A stretch of 64,000 nt of DNA from Paludibacteraceae bacterium (GCA_016297215.1 JAEDGZ010000004.1:28166-92165), one strand, 5' to 3'. Positions 10,109 to 19,539 are shown, counted from the first letter of the stretch. Notes: generated by a model from the letters alone, not told the origin. Made by a program: numbers and translations.

Positions 10109-12199
10109 ATGAAAAAACTCATTATCTCGAGCCTTGCGCTCGTTGCCCTTATGGCTTGCACCAACACGGAAAACCCGCTCCTCACGGAGCAGAACACGCC
10201 CTACGGCGTGCCGGCTTTCGACAAAGTGAAGACGGAGCACTACATGCCCGCCTTCGAGAAAGCCATTGCCGAAAACAAAGCGGAAATCGCCGCTATCGTT
10301 GCTAACCCCGAAGCCCCGACCTTCGAGAACACCATCGCTGCCCTCGACCGCACGGGTGCCCTCCTCGACCGCGTTACGGGCGTGTTCTTCAACATCCTTG
10401 ACGCCGACGGCAACGACCAGATGAACGCCATCGCCGAGGAGGTTACGCCTATGCTCTCCGAACTCTCCGACGGCATCATCCTCAACGATTCGCTCTTCCA
10501 ACGCGTGAAAGCCGTCTATGATGCCCGCGAGACTTTGGGGCTGACTCCCGAGCAACTGCGCCTGACCGAGCAGACCTACAAGAGTTTTGCGCAGAACGGG
10601 GCTAACCTCCCCGAGGACAAGAAAGAGCGGCTCAAAGAAATCAACAAGGAGTTAGGCTTGCTCTCCTTGCAGTTTGGCAACAACGTGGTGGCGGAGACCA
10701 ACGCATACCAACTCTTCGTTACCGACGAGAGTGAACTCGCGGGGCTGCCCGAGAGCGCCAAAGCCGCTGCCAAAGAGGAAGCCGCTGCCGCAGGAAGACC
10801 CGACGCATGGCTCTTCACCCCCAAGCGCACCTCCTTCACACCCGTACTCCAATACTGCCAAAACCGCCAACTGCGCGAAGAACTGCTCATGGCATACACC
10901 ACCCGCGGCAACCACAACAACGAGTTCGACAACAAAGCCGTCATCCAAAAGACCATGGCGCTGCGCATCGAGAAAGCGCAACTCTTCGGCTATCAGAACC
11001 CCGCCGACTATATCCTTGCCGACTGCATGGCAAAGGACTCCAAGACCGTAGATACCTTCCTCCAATCCGTCTGGGCACCCTCCATCGCGGCAGCGAAGCG
11101 CGAGGCGGCTGCCTTGCAGGCGCTCATGGACAAAGACCTCCCCGGCGAGAAACTGCAACCCTGGGACTGGTGGTACTACGCCGAGAAACTGCGCAAAGAG
11201 CAATACGACCTCGACGAGGAGGAACTCAAACCCTATTTCGAGTTGAGCAACGTCCGCCGCGGTGTCTTCCAACTCGCCACCACGCTCTATGGCTTGCAGT
11301 TTGAGCAACTGGAAGGCATGCCCGTCTATAACCCCGAGGTGGAGGTGTTCAAAGTAACCGACGCCGACGGCTCGCTCATCGGTATCCTCTACACTGACTA
11401 TTTCCCCCGCGCAGGCAAGCGCCCGGGCGCATGGATGAACGATATCTGCCACCAGTACGTGGACGCCGAGGGCGTTGACCACCGACCTGTCATCATCAAC
11501 GTCGGCAACTTCAACAAACCCACCCAAGGCAACCCCTCGCTGCTGAGCATGGACGACGTGGAGACCCTCTTCCATGAGTTCGGACACGCGCTGCACGGGC
11601 TGCTCTCCAAAGCGACCTACAAATCGCTCGCAGGCACTAACACCCCGCGCGACTTCGTGGAACTGCCCTCGCAGTTCATGGAGAACTACTGCTACCGCCC
11701 CGAGGTGATGAAGACCTACGCCTTCCATTACCAAACGGGCGAGGTCATGCCCGACAGCCTCATCGCCAAAATCAACCGCGCCGGCACCTTCAACCAAGGG
11801 TTCGTTACCGCCGAGTTGCTCTCTGCTTCTATCCTCGACATGGACTACCACGAGTTGACCTCCGCCGAGGGGCTGGATGTGGATGCTTTCGAGGCAGCAT
11901 CGATGGCGAAGATGGGCATGATACCCGAAATCATCACCCGCTACCGCTCCACCTTCTACAACCATATCTTCACCACGGGCTACGAGGCAGGTTATTACAG
12001 TTACACATGGGCGGCAGTGCTCGATGCCGATGCCTTCGCCGCCTTTGCCGAGACGGGCGATATCTTCAATCCCGAGGTGGCTCGCCGCTTCCGCCACCTG
12101 CTCGAGCAGGGAGGCACGCGCGACGCACAAGAACTCTACCTCGAGTTCCGAGACAAACCCGCCGACCCCAAGTTCTACCTCCAACGCAAAGGATTCTAA
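10109..12199 (+). CDS. M3-family peptidyl-dipeptidase, lipoprotein
   Basis: Zinc metallopeptidase of the thimet oligopeptidase/Dcp type that trims short peptides. The 696 residues carry the M3 signature HEFGHALHG (zinc His489 and His493, catalytic Glu490). The protein starts MKKLIISSLALVALMACTN with a lipobox ending at Cys17, so it is probably anchored in the periplasm or outer membrane rather than cytoplasmic like E. coli Dcp. The domain ends in YLQRKGF, typical of Dcp-like Bacteroidota proteins. It has its own promoter and is separated from the next gene by an A/T-rich 11-bp-phased spacer. Confidence 0.94.
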   Translation: MKKLIISSLALVALMACTNTENPLLTEQNTPYGVPAFDKVKTEHYMPAFEKAIAENKAEIAAIVANPEAPTFENTIAALDRTGALLDRVTGVFFNILDADGNDQMNAIAEEVTPMLSELSDGIILNDSLFQRVKAVYDARETLGLTPEQLRLTEQTYKSFAQNGANLPEDKKERLKEINKELGLLSLQFGNNVVAETNAYQLFVTDESELAGLPESAKAAAKEEAAAAGRPDAWLFTPKRTSFTPVLQYCQNRQLREELLMAYTTRGNHNNEFDNKAVIQKTMALRIEKAQLFGYQNPADYILADCMAKDSKTVDTFLQSVWAPSIAAAKREAAALQALMDKDLPGEKLQPWDWWYYAEKLRKEQYDLDEEELKPYFELSNVRRGVFQLATTLYGLQFEQLEGMPVYNPEVEVFKVTDADGSLIGILYTDYFPRAGKRPGAWMNDICHQYVDAEGVDHRPVIINVGNFNKPTQGNPSLLSMDDVETLFHEFGHALHGLLSKATYKSLAGTNTPRDFVELPSQFMENYCYRPEVMKTYAFHYQTGEVMPDSLIAKINRAGTFNQGFVTAELLSASILDMDYHELTSAEGLDVDAFEAASMAKMGMIPEIITRYRSTFYNHIFTTGYEAGYYSYTWAAVLDADAFAAFAETGDIFNPEVARRFRHLLEQGGTRDAQELYLEFRDKPADPKFYLQRKGF

Positions 12200-12204
12200 G
12201 GTAA

Positions 12205-12320
12205 TTCATCAAGAGAAGTTGTTTAACATGTAATTATCGTGTAATTATTCATATAATTTTTCAACGCAAATGAATGGTTAATGATATGATAATTATATGT
12301 TAAAACGATCGCAACGCATG
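12205..12320. repeat. A/T-rich spacer in 11-bp phase
   Basis: Units such as TAACATGTAAT, TATCGTGTAAT and TATTCATATAA follow each other at 11-bp spacing. The word TAATTATCGTGTAATT recurs after recQ and rimO. Confidence 0.55.
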
Positions 12321-12331
12321 TTAATTGTTAA

Positions 12332-13216
12332 TTGTTAACTGTTAATTCCATATCCCGCATCCCTCTACCGATAGCCATTGTGCTATCGGTGGTGGTGTTG
12401 TGCGGATGGATACCTGACTTTCTTGCTTGCGACTATTCTTCGTTCGCTGCGGCGTTCCCTCTTTACTTCACTTTCGCGCTCATGCTCGTGAATGCCTACT
12501 TAGTCTTCTTCATGATGCGTGAAAATGGCGTGGTGCGCTATCGCGACTTATTGCCCGTCTTCCTCTATCTGCTCACCACCACCGCCTTCCCCGCTATCCA
12601 CACCCGCTGGCAACTCCAAGCCTGTATTGCCTGCACCGCGATGCTCGTGCAGGTCATTCAACGCAACTACCGAGAGGAAGAGAATGCCGCCGATAGTTTT
12701 CGTGCTACCGGTTTGGCACTCGTTGCCTCGCTTTTCGTGCCGCAGGCAATCTTTTTAGTACCATTGATATGGATGGCTTATGTTTGCTTGCGGGCAATGC
12801 ACTTCCGCACGTTCCTTGCATCTTTGATCGCTATCGGGGTGTTTCTTATTTACTTCGCGTTGACAATCATATTGGGAGGAATAGAATGCCCCTACTCGGA
12901 CTTGTTCTATCTCCCCGATTGGCAGACCTTGATTGGTCTTCCCGCTGCGACGGACGCTGCTTTTACCATCTCTTTGGCTGTGTGCTATGGCTTGTTTGTG
13001 GTGTTGCACTATGTGCTTTGTATTGTTGCCACCGTGCGAATAAATAGAGATAGTGCAGGACAACAGACCTTGCTCTTATTGCTCTATTTGTTCTTCCTTC
13101 CTACGGCAGCGGCGGTCTTTTTCTTCCGCCAAAACCAATCCATTGCACGCGGCATCACCTTCCTCTTCTATATCCTGCTCCTTCTTGCCTCCTACACCCT
13201 CTACCACTGCGCATAA
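12332..13216 (+). CDS. polytopic membrane protein of unknown function
   Basis: I do not recognise the family. The 294-residue product is very hydrophobic, with about eight predicted membrane segments (first at about 12-32, last near the C-terminus) and short charged loops such as QRNYREEENAADSFRA. No catalytic motif is visible. The first in-frame initiation codon is TTG at 12332, which lies inside four tandem 7-mers (GTTAATT), so the translation start is repeat-derived or the true start is a GTG further in (GTG codons occur within the first 30 residues). It is convergent with the HhH gene 26 bp away. Confidence 0.7.
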   Translation: MLTVNSISRIPLPIAIVLSVVVLCGWIPDFLACDYSSFAAAFPLYFTFALMLVNAYLVFFMMRENGVVRYRDLLPVFLYLLTTTAFPAIHTRWQLQACIACTAMLVQVIQRNYREEENAADSFRATGLALVASLFVPQAIFLVPLIWMAYVCLRAMHFRTFLASLIAIGVFLIYFALTIILGGIECPYSDLFYLPDWQTLIGLPAATDAAFTISLAVCYGLFVVLHYVLCIVATVRINRDSAGQQTLLLLLYLFFLPTAAAVFFFRQNQSIARGITFLFYILLLLASYTLYHCA

Positions 13217-13242
13217 GCAGAAAACGATATATCGTCTTTATC

Positions 13243-14109
13243 CTATTCAAACGATAGATACGGCGTTATCTTCTCTATCACCGAGTCGGGTAGGGTGGGG
13301 ATGGATCTGAGGTCGCCGATGCTATCCAGCGTGAAGCGGTTGCGGCGCAGCGTGTAGATGGCTTTGGCATCCTCAAAACGCAGGTAGGGATGCGCTGCCA
13401 GTCGCCTCACCGATAGGCTGTTCACCCGCAGCAACTGCACCGAGTCTGTGCAGACGCGCACATGCGGCAGGATGCTGTCCCAAGGAATATCCCAATACAC
13501 ATAGTCGTAGTAATCGTTTATCTCCCTCAGTTGCGCGGTATCTACATACCCGCCCAACTCCTCTCTATAGCGTATGATTACCCGCGCGGTGGCAGCCCCT
13601 ATGCCTTTTATCGCCATCAGCCCCGTACTATCAACGCTGTTGAGTTCTACCACCGTGTCGCGCTTCGTCTGCCTTACGGCAAACGCAGGCACGCTGTCGG
13701 TGGCTACGGCAAAACGCGAGGAGTCGATTTGGATATAGGGCAGCAGCGCGGCATACATGCTATCCGTCATACCGTATAACTTCCGCAAGTCATCCGCCCG
13801 CCGATAGACCCCGCCTTTCGCGCGATAGCGCAGCATGTTGCGCGCCTGCCAAGGGGCAAGTCCCAGTCCGACCAAGGTCGCCGAATCGGCGGTGTTGGGG
13901 TCGAACAAGCAGAGATGAATAGCCACCGTGTCGCGTTGGTAGCGGTAGTAAGGGTGCGTCTGCTTGAGCGAGTCCTCGGCACTTTGGAGTATATCCTCAT
14001 CCACCTCCGCAGGACGAGAGGGCAGCCAATGTACCACCAACTCCAGCGCGGCAATCAATATCACCAACGCCAATATGCCGATTCCCTGTTGTTTGGTAAT
14101 GAATTGCAT
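13243..14109 (-). CDS. helix-hairpin-helix (ComEA-like) protein
   Basis: Membrane-anchored protein of 288 residues: an N-terminal signal anchor (about 8-28) followed by a periplasmic or extracellular part with repeated HhH modules. Two are clear, LVGLGLAPWQARNMLRYRAKGG (about 80-101) with a following YRRADDL, and LMAIKGIGAATARVIIRYRE (about 163-182); a third, weaker one lies near the C-terminus. This arrangement resembles ComEA-type DNA-binding proteins of Bacteroidota. It lies two genes from a ComEC-like channel on the same strand, which supports a role in DNA handling, though competence is not proven. Confidence 0.85.
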   Translation of the reverse strand: MQFITKQQGIGILALVILIAALELVVHWLPSRPAEVDEDILQSAEDSLKQTHPYYRYQRDTVAIHLCLFDPNTADSATLVGLGLAPWQARNMLRYRAKGGVYRRADDLRKLYGMTDSMYAALLPYIQIDSSRFAVATDSVPAFAVRQTKRDTVVELNSVDSTGLMAIKGIGAATARVIIRYREELGGYVDTAQLREINDYYDYVYWDIPWDSILPHVRVCTDSVQLLRVNSLSVRRLAAHPYLRFEDAKAIYTLRRNRFTLDSIGDLRSIPTLPDSVIEKITPYLSFE

Positions 14110-14146
14110 AAATTAGGATAAAGGATGAAGGATGAAAAAGCCTTGT

Positions 14147-15301
14147 TTATTCCGTTACGGTTACTGTTATTGTCCCGTCTGCCAACTCGGCGGAGAGCAG
14201 GTCGCCGCTTAGAAGTCCTTGGGCACTTTTCACCGCTTTCCCCTCTTTGCGTAGCAGGCTGTAGCCCAGCCGATAGATACGCTCGGGATTGACGGTCTCT
14301 ATCCGTTGCTCGAGCATCGCGATGCGGTTATTCTGCCTGAGAACCACCATCCGCAGGCTGTTCGTCAGTCGTTGCTCCGCCTGCTCCACGCGGTGTTGCC
14401 GGAGCAGTACCTGTCGCAATGCCGTCTGCTGCAGCCGTTGCTGCCATTGCTCGATGCGCGCTAATTGCTCATCCATGCGCTCCACCAAGAACGCCGCTAC
14501 CGCCGTGGGGGTCTTGAGCGACTGATAAGCCACCATATCCACGATGCTCACATCCCGCGTGTGCCCTATGCCGGCGAGGATAGGCAACGGGAACTGCGCA
14601 CAGTGGGCTGCCAGCGTGTAGTCGTCAAAGCAAGTCAAGTCCGAACTGGCTCCGCCGCCGCGGATAATCACCACCGCGTCAAACTCTTCCTCCACCGCCG
14701 CAATAGCATCCAGTGCACTCACGATAGACTGCGCCGCGCGGTCGCCTTGCATGGCAGCGGGGAAGAGGGTAGGCGAGAAGCGGTAAGCCGACTCCTCCAA
14801 CTGGTGGACGAAGTCGCCATAGCCTGCCGCATCGCCCGCAGAGACCACTGCCAGACGCCGCGTCAGCGTAGGCAACGAGAGCATACGCTGCATATCGAAA
14901 ATGCCCTCCTCTTGTAGGCGGGCAATGGTCTCCTGCCGCTGACGAGCCAAATCGCCTAAAGTGTATTGCGGGTCGATATTCTGCACATCAAGGCTCAGCC
15001 CATATACCGCATGAAAACGCACCTCCACCCCTAATAGCACCTGCATCCCCACCTGCAAGCGGTTGCCCGTCTCCTGCTCGAAATATGCCCGAAGCATCTG
15101 CTGCCTGCCATTCCAGCAGGTAGCGCGCTGACGAGCCACGAACAACCCGCGTTGCCCTTTCTCCACCAAGTCCATATACAGATGCCCGCTCTTCTCCGAC
15201 AGCGATGCTATCTCACAGCGCACCCAATAGGTCTTGGGAAAAGACCTGTCTAACGCATCACTTATCTGCGCGCAAAACTCTGCTAATGAATAAGTTTTCA
15301 T
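14147..15301 (-). CDS. xseA: Exodeoxyribonuclease VII large subunit
   Basis: Catalytic subunit of the single-strand exonuclease VII. The 384 residues show an N-terminal OB-fold (about 1-100, YWVRCEIASLSEKSGHLYMDLVEK), the central catalytic block VVIIRGGGASSDLTCFDDYTLA, and PILAGIGHTRDVSIVDMVAYQSLKTPTAVA, then a coiled coil. It is somewhat shorter than the E. coli protein. The small subunit gene xseB, often adjacent, was not found beside it. It lies between the HhH gene and the ComEC-like gene, with 7-mer GGATAAA spacers on both sides. Confidence 0.95.
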   Translation of the reverse strand: MKTYSLAEFCAQISDALDRSFPKTYWVRCEIASLSEKSGHLYMDLVEKGQRGLFVARQRATCWNGRQQMLRAYFEQETGNRLQVGMQVLLGVEVRFHAVYGLSLDVQNIDPQYTLGDLARQRQETIARLQEEGIFDMQRMLSLPTLTRRLAVVSAGDAAGYGDFVHQLEESAYRFSPTLFPAAMQGDRAAQSIVSALDAIAAVEEEFDAVVIIRGGGASSDLTCFDDYTLAAHCAQFPLPILAGIGHTRDVSIVDMVAYQSLKTPTAVAAFLVERMDEQLARIEQWQQRLQQTALRQVLLRQHRVEQAEQRLTNSLRMVVLRQNNRIAMLEQRIETVNPERIYRLGYSLLRKEGKAVKSAQGLLSGDLLSAELADGTITVTVTE

Positions 15302-15331
15302 AAGGATAAAGGATGAAAGATAAAAGACTAA

Positions 15332-16780
15332 TTAGTTGTTAGGGTTCAGTTTCTTGCTATTCAATGCTAATCGTATGACTACGTAGCCTGCTACTATACC
15401 CGCATACAGTCCCATCACGGCAAGCAAGGATATGGATTTTTCCGTATAAGCCCCGGGCAGCGACTCTATCCACCGGACGGCGTGATTCAGCAGCCATACC
15501 ACGCCTTTAGTGCCTTGCGCTATCCAATAGCCCGCCACGGGGATGCCGCCTAATAGCAGACTGCCGAAACCCATCACCACAATCACCCCCGCCAAGGGCA
15601 ACACCAGCAAGTTGGTAAGGAGAAAATAGTTGGAGCATTGTCCAAAATAGTAAAGGCTCAGTGGCATCGTCCCTATCTGCGCCGCCAGCGATACCACCAA
15701 CAGCCCTATCACATAACTCCCTACCTGCTGCAACGCGCCGCGCCATCCTCGCGGAAGTCCTCCTAAGGAGGAGAGATTTGGCGCAAGCAACACAATGGCA
15801 AGTACCGCGGCAAAACTCAACTGAAAACTCACGGAGAACAAATCCAATGGGCGCACCAACAATATCGCCCACGCGGCAAACAGCACGCAGTTCAGCGTAT
15901 TCCCTTGCCGATATAGCATCCGCCCTACTTCCACCACACTTATCATCACCACGCTGCGCACAACGGACGGGGTCAGTCCCGTTAGGAAGGCATAGCCCCA
16001 CATCGTGATAATCACCGCCAGCGACAATGCTCGGCGCCCTATCTTGTTCTCATACAGCGGTCTCCGGCGCCCGCCTATCGTCAGCAGGCTTAGCAATACC
16101 GCATAGATAATCCCCGTATGCAAGCCGCTTACGGCTAATATATGCGCGGCTCCCGACCGCTGAAAGGCTTGCTTGAGCGTAGGGTCTAAATCCTCTTTGT
16201 AGCCTAAGGTCAGGGCTCCCAACGTGGCTTGCTCTGCCCCCGTGATGCCCAATTCTCCATATCGTTTGTACAGCCTTCGCTGCACTCTCCGCGCGATACC
16301 GAGAGGGTGAGGACTTCCTTTGCTGGCGGTGGTGGATATCAACCGCCAATTTCCTTTCCAAACCATTCCTGTTCCCACAATTCCTTGCCGCCGCAGATAC
16401 ATCCCGTAGTCAAAATCCCCTAACTTCCCGCCGCGTCGGATGCAAGTGCGAACAGCCAGCGTGTCGCCTATCTGCAGGCCCATCAGCGCCTCTTTATCTC
16501 GCCTCCTATCCATGCTGTCGGGCATCATATAGAGATAGACTATTCCCTGCGCCGACACCCATCCTACACTATCTTTTCGATGCAGCACCTCCGCCTCGCA
16601 GCGCACGGTCCGCTTACATTCCCGAGGATAATCCCGAACCACCGCCGCAAGCACCTGCATCGAATCCAAGTAGTCCGCCTCCGTGTCTTGCAGCAGGTTG
16701 ATAGGCTTGCCTGTGTAGTAGCAGACCAATATCCCTGCCACCAAAGGCACCAGCAGATACAGCATAGGATACCGCGCCAT
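15332..16780 (-). CDS. ComEC/Rec2-family membrane channel
   Basis: Polytopic protein of 482 residues with the DUF4131-like N-terminal region, then the competence domain with the hallmark AAHILAVSGLHTGIIYAVL and SFQLSFAAVLAIVLLAP, and about ten membrane segments. The family transports single-stranded DNA into the cytoplasm during transformation. It ends after the membrane domain, so the C-terminal metallo-beta-lactamase-like domain of longer ComEC proteins is absent. Segments SSLGGLPRG (15757-15780) and SKGSPHPLG (16290-16325) are encoded by short GC-rich palindrome-like DNA similar to type C spacer elements, possibly in-frame insertions. Confidence 0.88.
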   Translation of the reverse strand: MARYPMLYLLVPLVAGILVCYYTGKPINLLQDTEADYLDSMQVLAAVVRDYPRECKRTVRCEAEVLHRKDSVGWVSAQGIVYLYMMPDSMDRRRDKEALMGLQIGDTLAVRTCIRRGGKLGDFDYGMYLRRQGIVGTGMVWKGNWRLISTTASKGSPHPLGIARRVQRRLYKRYGELGITGAEQATLGALTLGYKEDLDPTLKQAFQRSGAAHILAVSGLHTGIIYAVLLSLLTIGGRRRPLYENKIGRRALSLAVIITMWGYAFLTGLTPSVVRSVVMISVVEVGRMLYRQGNTLNCVLFAAWAILLVRPLDLFSVSFQLSFAAVLAIVLLAPNLSSLGGLPRGWRGALQQVGSYVIGLLVVSLAAQIGTMPLSLYYFGQCSNYFLLTNLLVLPLAGVIVVMGFGSLLLGGIPVAGYWIAQGTKGVVWLLNHAVRWIESLPGAYTEKSISLLAVMGLYAGIVAGYVVIRLALNSKKLNPNN

Positions 16781-16820
16781 ACTCTATTTGACAATTTGAC
16801 GATTTACTATTTGACCATTT

Positions 16821-16850
16821 AGCAGGCGGGGACGCCTGCGCACCCGGACA
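16821..16850. repeat. palindromic repeat, type B (inverted)
   Basis: AGCAGGCG-GGGA-CGCCTGC with 3' flank GCACCCGGACA, next to 7/8-mer ATTTGAC units, between the comEC-like gene and rpe. Confidence 0.78.
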
Positions 16851-16852
16851 CT

Positions 16853-17509
16853 CTATACCCCCTTTATCAATCTCACCGCTTTTTCGGGATCTTTGGCGCA
16901 GAAGACTGCGCTACCTGCTACCAGCACGTCAGCGCCTGCCTCGTAGATAGCGGCGGCGTTCTTGGTGTTCACTCCGCCGTCCACTTCTATCAGCGTCTTC
17001 AGCCCGCGGCGGTCAATCTCTTCGCGCACGAACCGTATCTTATCCATCGTCTCGGGGATGAACGACTGCCCGCCGAAGCCCGCATACACTGACATCAGCA
17101 GCACCATATCCACTTGGTCTAAATACGGCAGCAAGCGTTTTACGTCTATATCGGGGTTGATGGTCAGGCATGTGCGCACCCCTTTGGCGCGGATAAGTTC
17201 CAGCGCAGGCATCGGGTCGTCCACTGCCTCTAAGTGAAATCCGACGCTCCATGCCCCCGCATCGCAGAATCGCTCCACGTACTTCTCGGGATGCACAATC
17301 ATCAGGTGTATATCCAGCGGCTTGGTGCAGTGCTCCCGCATCGGCTTCATCAGCGGGAAACCAAAGGAGATGTTGGGCACAAAGACCCCGTCCATCACAT
17401 CTACATGCAGCCAATCTGCCTCGCTGCGGTTGATCATCTCCATCTCGCTCCGAAGATTCCCAAAATCGGCGGACAACACCGATGGGGCTACTAATCGAAC
17501 ATTCTTCAT
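16853..17509 (-). CDS. rpe: Ribulose-phosphate 3-epimerase
   Basis: Interconverts ribulose 5-phosphate and xylulose 5-phosphate in the pentose phosphate pathway. The 218-residue TIM barrel starts APSVLSADFGNLRSE and contains the metal/catalytic blocks LHVDVMDGVFVPNISFG, DIHLMIVHPEKY, MSVYAGFGGQSFI and EVDGGVNTKNAA, all as in the family. The promoter at 17589-17619 lies directly upstream, and the type B palindrome sits at its 3' end. Confidence 0.97.
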   Translation of the reverse strand: MKNVRLVAPSVLSADFGNLRSEMEMINRSEADWLHVDVMDGVFVPNISFGFPLMKPMREHCTKPLDIHLMIVHPEKYVERFCDAGAWSVGFHLEAVDDPMPALELIRAKGVRTCLTINPDIDVKRLLPYLDQVDMVLLMSVYAGFGGQSFIPETMDKIRFVREEIDRRGLKTLIEVDGGVNTKNAAAIYEAGADVLVAGSAVFCAKDPEKAVRLIKGV

Positions 17510-17588
17510 ATTGGATATTTATTCGTTTTCTCGTCTTTGTTTGTAGTGTATTGCTATGACTTTCTTTGGGAAAGTATTAACTACGGCG

Positions 17589-17619
17589 CAAAGGTACAAC
17601 TTTTTTGGCAAATATCCAA
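17589..17619 (-). promoter_or_regulatory. promoter of rpe
   Basis: Minus strand TTG, exactly 20 nt, TACCTTTG. It probably also serves the downstream minus-strand genes if there is read-through. Confidence 0.78.
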
Positions 17620-17632
17620 ATGAATATGTCGA

Positions 17633-18400
17633 TTATCTATTTAATATTATCATACACCAGTTGTTGCGGGTGTCTTGTCGGGTGAGGTGCAGCCCTACTT
17701 CTTTTGCAGCGGCTATGAGGGCGGGGGCGTCGTCTTCGTAGAAGCCGCTGAGCCAGACCTCTTTGGTTAGGCGGGCGTAGAGCGGGAGTTGGCTGAGGAG
17801 GATGTTGCGGTGGATGTTGGAGAGGATGAGATCGAAGAAACCTGCGGACGGTATGTCATCGGCGAGGGCTTCGAGGGTGCCTTGCTGTGCTTCTATAGTT
17901 ACGTTGTTGCGGGTGGCGTTCTCGCGGGTGTTTTCCACGCTCTTGTCATCGATGTCGATGGCGAGGACGTGCTCTGCGCCTCGTTTGGCGGCGAAGATAC
18001 CGAGTACGCCCGTGCCGCAGCCGTTGTCGAGCACGCGGCAGCCCGTCCAGTCGCGCTCCATCAGTGCGTCTATCAGCATGCCCGTGGTCTCGTGGTGCCC
18101 CGCGCCAAACGCACAATGCGGCACGATGACCACGCCCATGGGCAGTTGCTCCACGGGGTGTTCGCTCTCCCAGACGGCGTTCCAGTTCTCGTCGGGGCAT
18201 TCTTCCACCGACAGCAGGGACACACCCTCGGTCTGCGCTACCAACGACTGCAAGGCGGGGAGGTCTAACTGCGTTGTGGGGATGTAGGCATCGCTGCCGT
18301 CTATTGTGTCGAAACCTATGTCGCAGAGGGCTTGGGCGAAGATATCGGCTTGCCATTGCTCGGCAAAAGTGGTCTGAAAATGTGCTACGGAGTATTTCAT
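17633..18400 (-). CDS. prmA: Ribosomal protein L11 methyltransferase
   Basis: SAM-dependent enzyme that trimethylates ribosomal protein L11. The 255 residues show the AFGAGHHETTGMLIDAL block, the SAM-binding motif VLDNGCGTGVLGIFAAKRGA and DLILSNIHRNILLSQLPLYARL (the NPPY-like catalytic loop appears as SNIH, as usual for PrmA). The N-terminal substrate-recognition domain is short, in keeping with Bacteroidota PrmA. It lies downstream of fabI on the same strand, separated by a repeat-rich spacer, and its own promoter is not obvious. Confidence 0.94.
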   Translation of the reverse strand: MKYSVAHFQTTFAEQWQADIFAQALCDIGFDTIDGSDAYIPTTQLDLPALQSLVAQTEGVSLLSVEECPDENWNAVWESEHPVEQLPMGVVIVPHCAFGAGHHETTGMLIDALMERDWTGCRVLDNGCGTGVLGIFAAKRGAEHVLAIDIDDKSVENTRENATRNNVTIEAQQGTLEALADDIPSAGFFDLILSNIHRNILLSQLPLYARLTKEVWLSGFYEDDAPALIAAAKEVGLHLTRQDTRNNWCMIILNR

Positions 18401-18498
18401 GATTGGATAAACTTAATACATTCGTTCTTTTTTGCGTGGGCTAATTTTGTTTATTCTTTTATTTCTCTTTGCGGCTGGATGCCGTGTGTACCTTCCCG

Positions 18499-18540
18499 CC
18501 CCCTTACCCCCTCCCCTCCTTTCAGGAGAGGCGGGGGAGT
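18499..18540. repeat. GC-rich palindromic spacer element, type C
   Basis: CCCCCTCCCCTCC, then TTTCAGG, then GGAGAGGCGGGGGAG: a long, imperfect C-run/G-run hairpin of the same class as at 21101 and 33595. Confidence 0.7.
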
Positions 18541-18598
18541 TTGAAATTACCTTCGTCTTTGAAGTGTGGTGCTGGGATAGATAGGCGGCGTATGCTTG

Positions 18599-18752
18599 GG
18601 TTCCTTCTTGGTTCTTTTTGGTTCTTCCTCTGTTTATTCTCTGCTTATACTCGGCTTTATTGTACGGGAATAGTACGGGAATAGCACGGAAATTGTACGG
18701 GGAGGTCTCGAAATAGACTCGGGATGCACTCGGGTATTACTCGGGATTTACT
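18599..18752. repeat. 14-unit degenerate 11-bp array
   Basis: Consecutive 11-mers drift stepwise from GGTTCCTTCTT through GCTTATACTCG to CGGGAATAGTA, CGGGATGCACT and CGGGATTTACT while the phase never slips. The array runs into the stop codon of fabI. Together with the type C element it accounts for the 347-base gap 18401-18747. Confidence 0.82.
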
Positions 18753-19539
18753 CGGTTGGGCTGGGGAGTATGCTTGAGAAGCCGCCGTCGTGGTAGAGGT
18801 TCTGCATGGTTACCTTGCGGGTGAGGTCGGAGAAGAGGGTGAGGATATAGTCGGCACAGTCGTCTGCCGTGGCGTTGCCGATGGGCGAGACCTTATCGAC
18901 ATAGTCAATCATCCTGTCCATGCCTGCTATACCCTGTCCGGCGGTGGTCATGGTGGGGGACTGGCTGACGGTGTTCACGCGCACGCCTTTCTCACGCCCC
19001 ATGATAAGTCCGAAGTTGCGGGTGATAGACTGCAACATCGCCTTGGCGTCTGCCATATCGCCATAGCCTGTCATGGCGCGGTCGCCGGCGATATACGTGA
19101 GCGCCACCACGGAGCCGCCGCGACGCAGCGCGTCTTTCTTGTAGAGCGTCTGGAGCAACTTATGGAGCGACATGGCGGATATGTCCACCGTCTTGCGGAA
19201 GAACTCGTAGTTGAGGTCGGTGTAGGGGATACCCTTGCGGATGTTGGGCGACATGCCGATAGAGTGGAGCACGAAATCGAACTGCCCGCCGAAATGCGCC
19301 ATCGCGCCATCGACGAGTGTCTCCAAGTCCTCCACGGAGGTGGCGTCGGCAGGGATGACGATGCTGCCCGTCTGCTCTGCCAGTTGGTTGAGCGTACCCA
19401 AGCGGATAGACACGGGCGTGTTGGTTAGTACTAACTCGGCACCTTCTTCGGCGGCTCTCTCCGCCACTTTCCATGCGATGGACATATCATTCAGTGCCCC
19501 CGTGATAATGCCCCGCTTTCCTTGTAAGAGATTGAACAT
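18748..19539 (-). CDS. fabI: Enoyl-[acyl-carrier-protein] reductase
   Basis: NADH-dependent enoyl-ACP reductase completing each cycle of fatty-acid elongation. The 263 residues have the FabI-type dinucleotide motif GIITGALNDMSIAWKVAE (a variant of the classical GxxxGxG with SIA), DFVLHSIG, and the catalytic Tyr-Lys region YIAGDRAMTGYGDMADAKAML. The C-terminus (DGGFSSILPSPTE) runs into the 11-bp repeat array, which supplies the last codons and stop. It is the last gene of the fabF-fabZ-fabG-fabI block. Confidence 0.95.
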   Translation of the reverse strand: MFNLLQGKRGIITGALNDMSIAWKVAERAAEEGAELVLTNTPVSIRLGTLNQLAEQTGSIVIPADATSVEDLETLVDGAMAHFGGQFDFVLHSIGMSPNIRKGIPYTDLNYEFFRKTVDISAMSLHKLLQTLYKKDALRRGGSVVALTYIAGDRAMTGYGDMADAKAMLQSITRNFGLIMGREKGVRVNTVSQSPTMTTAGQGIAGMDRMIDYVDKVSPIGNATADDCADYILTLFSDLTRKVTMQNLYHDGGFSSILPSPTE

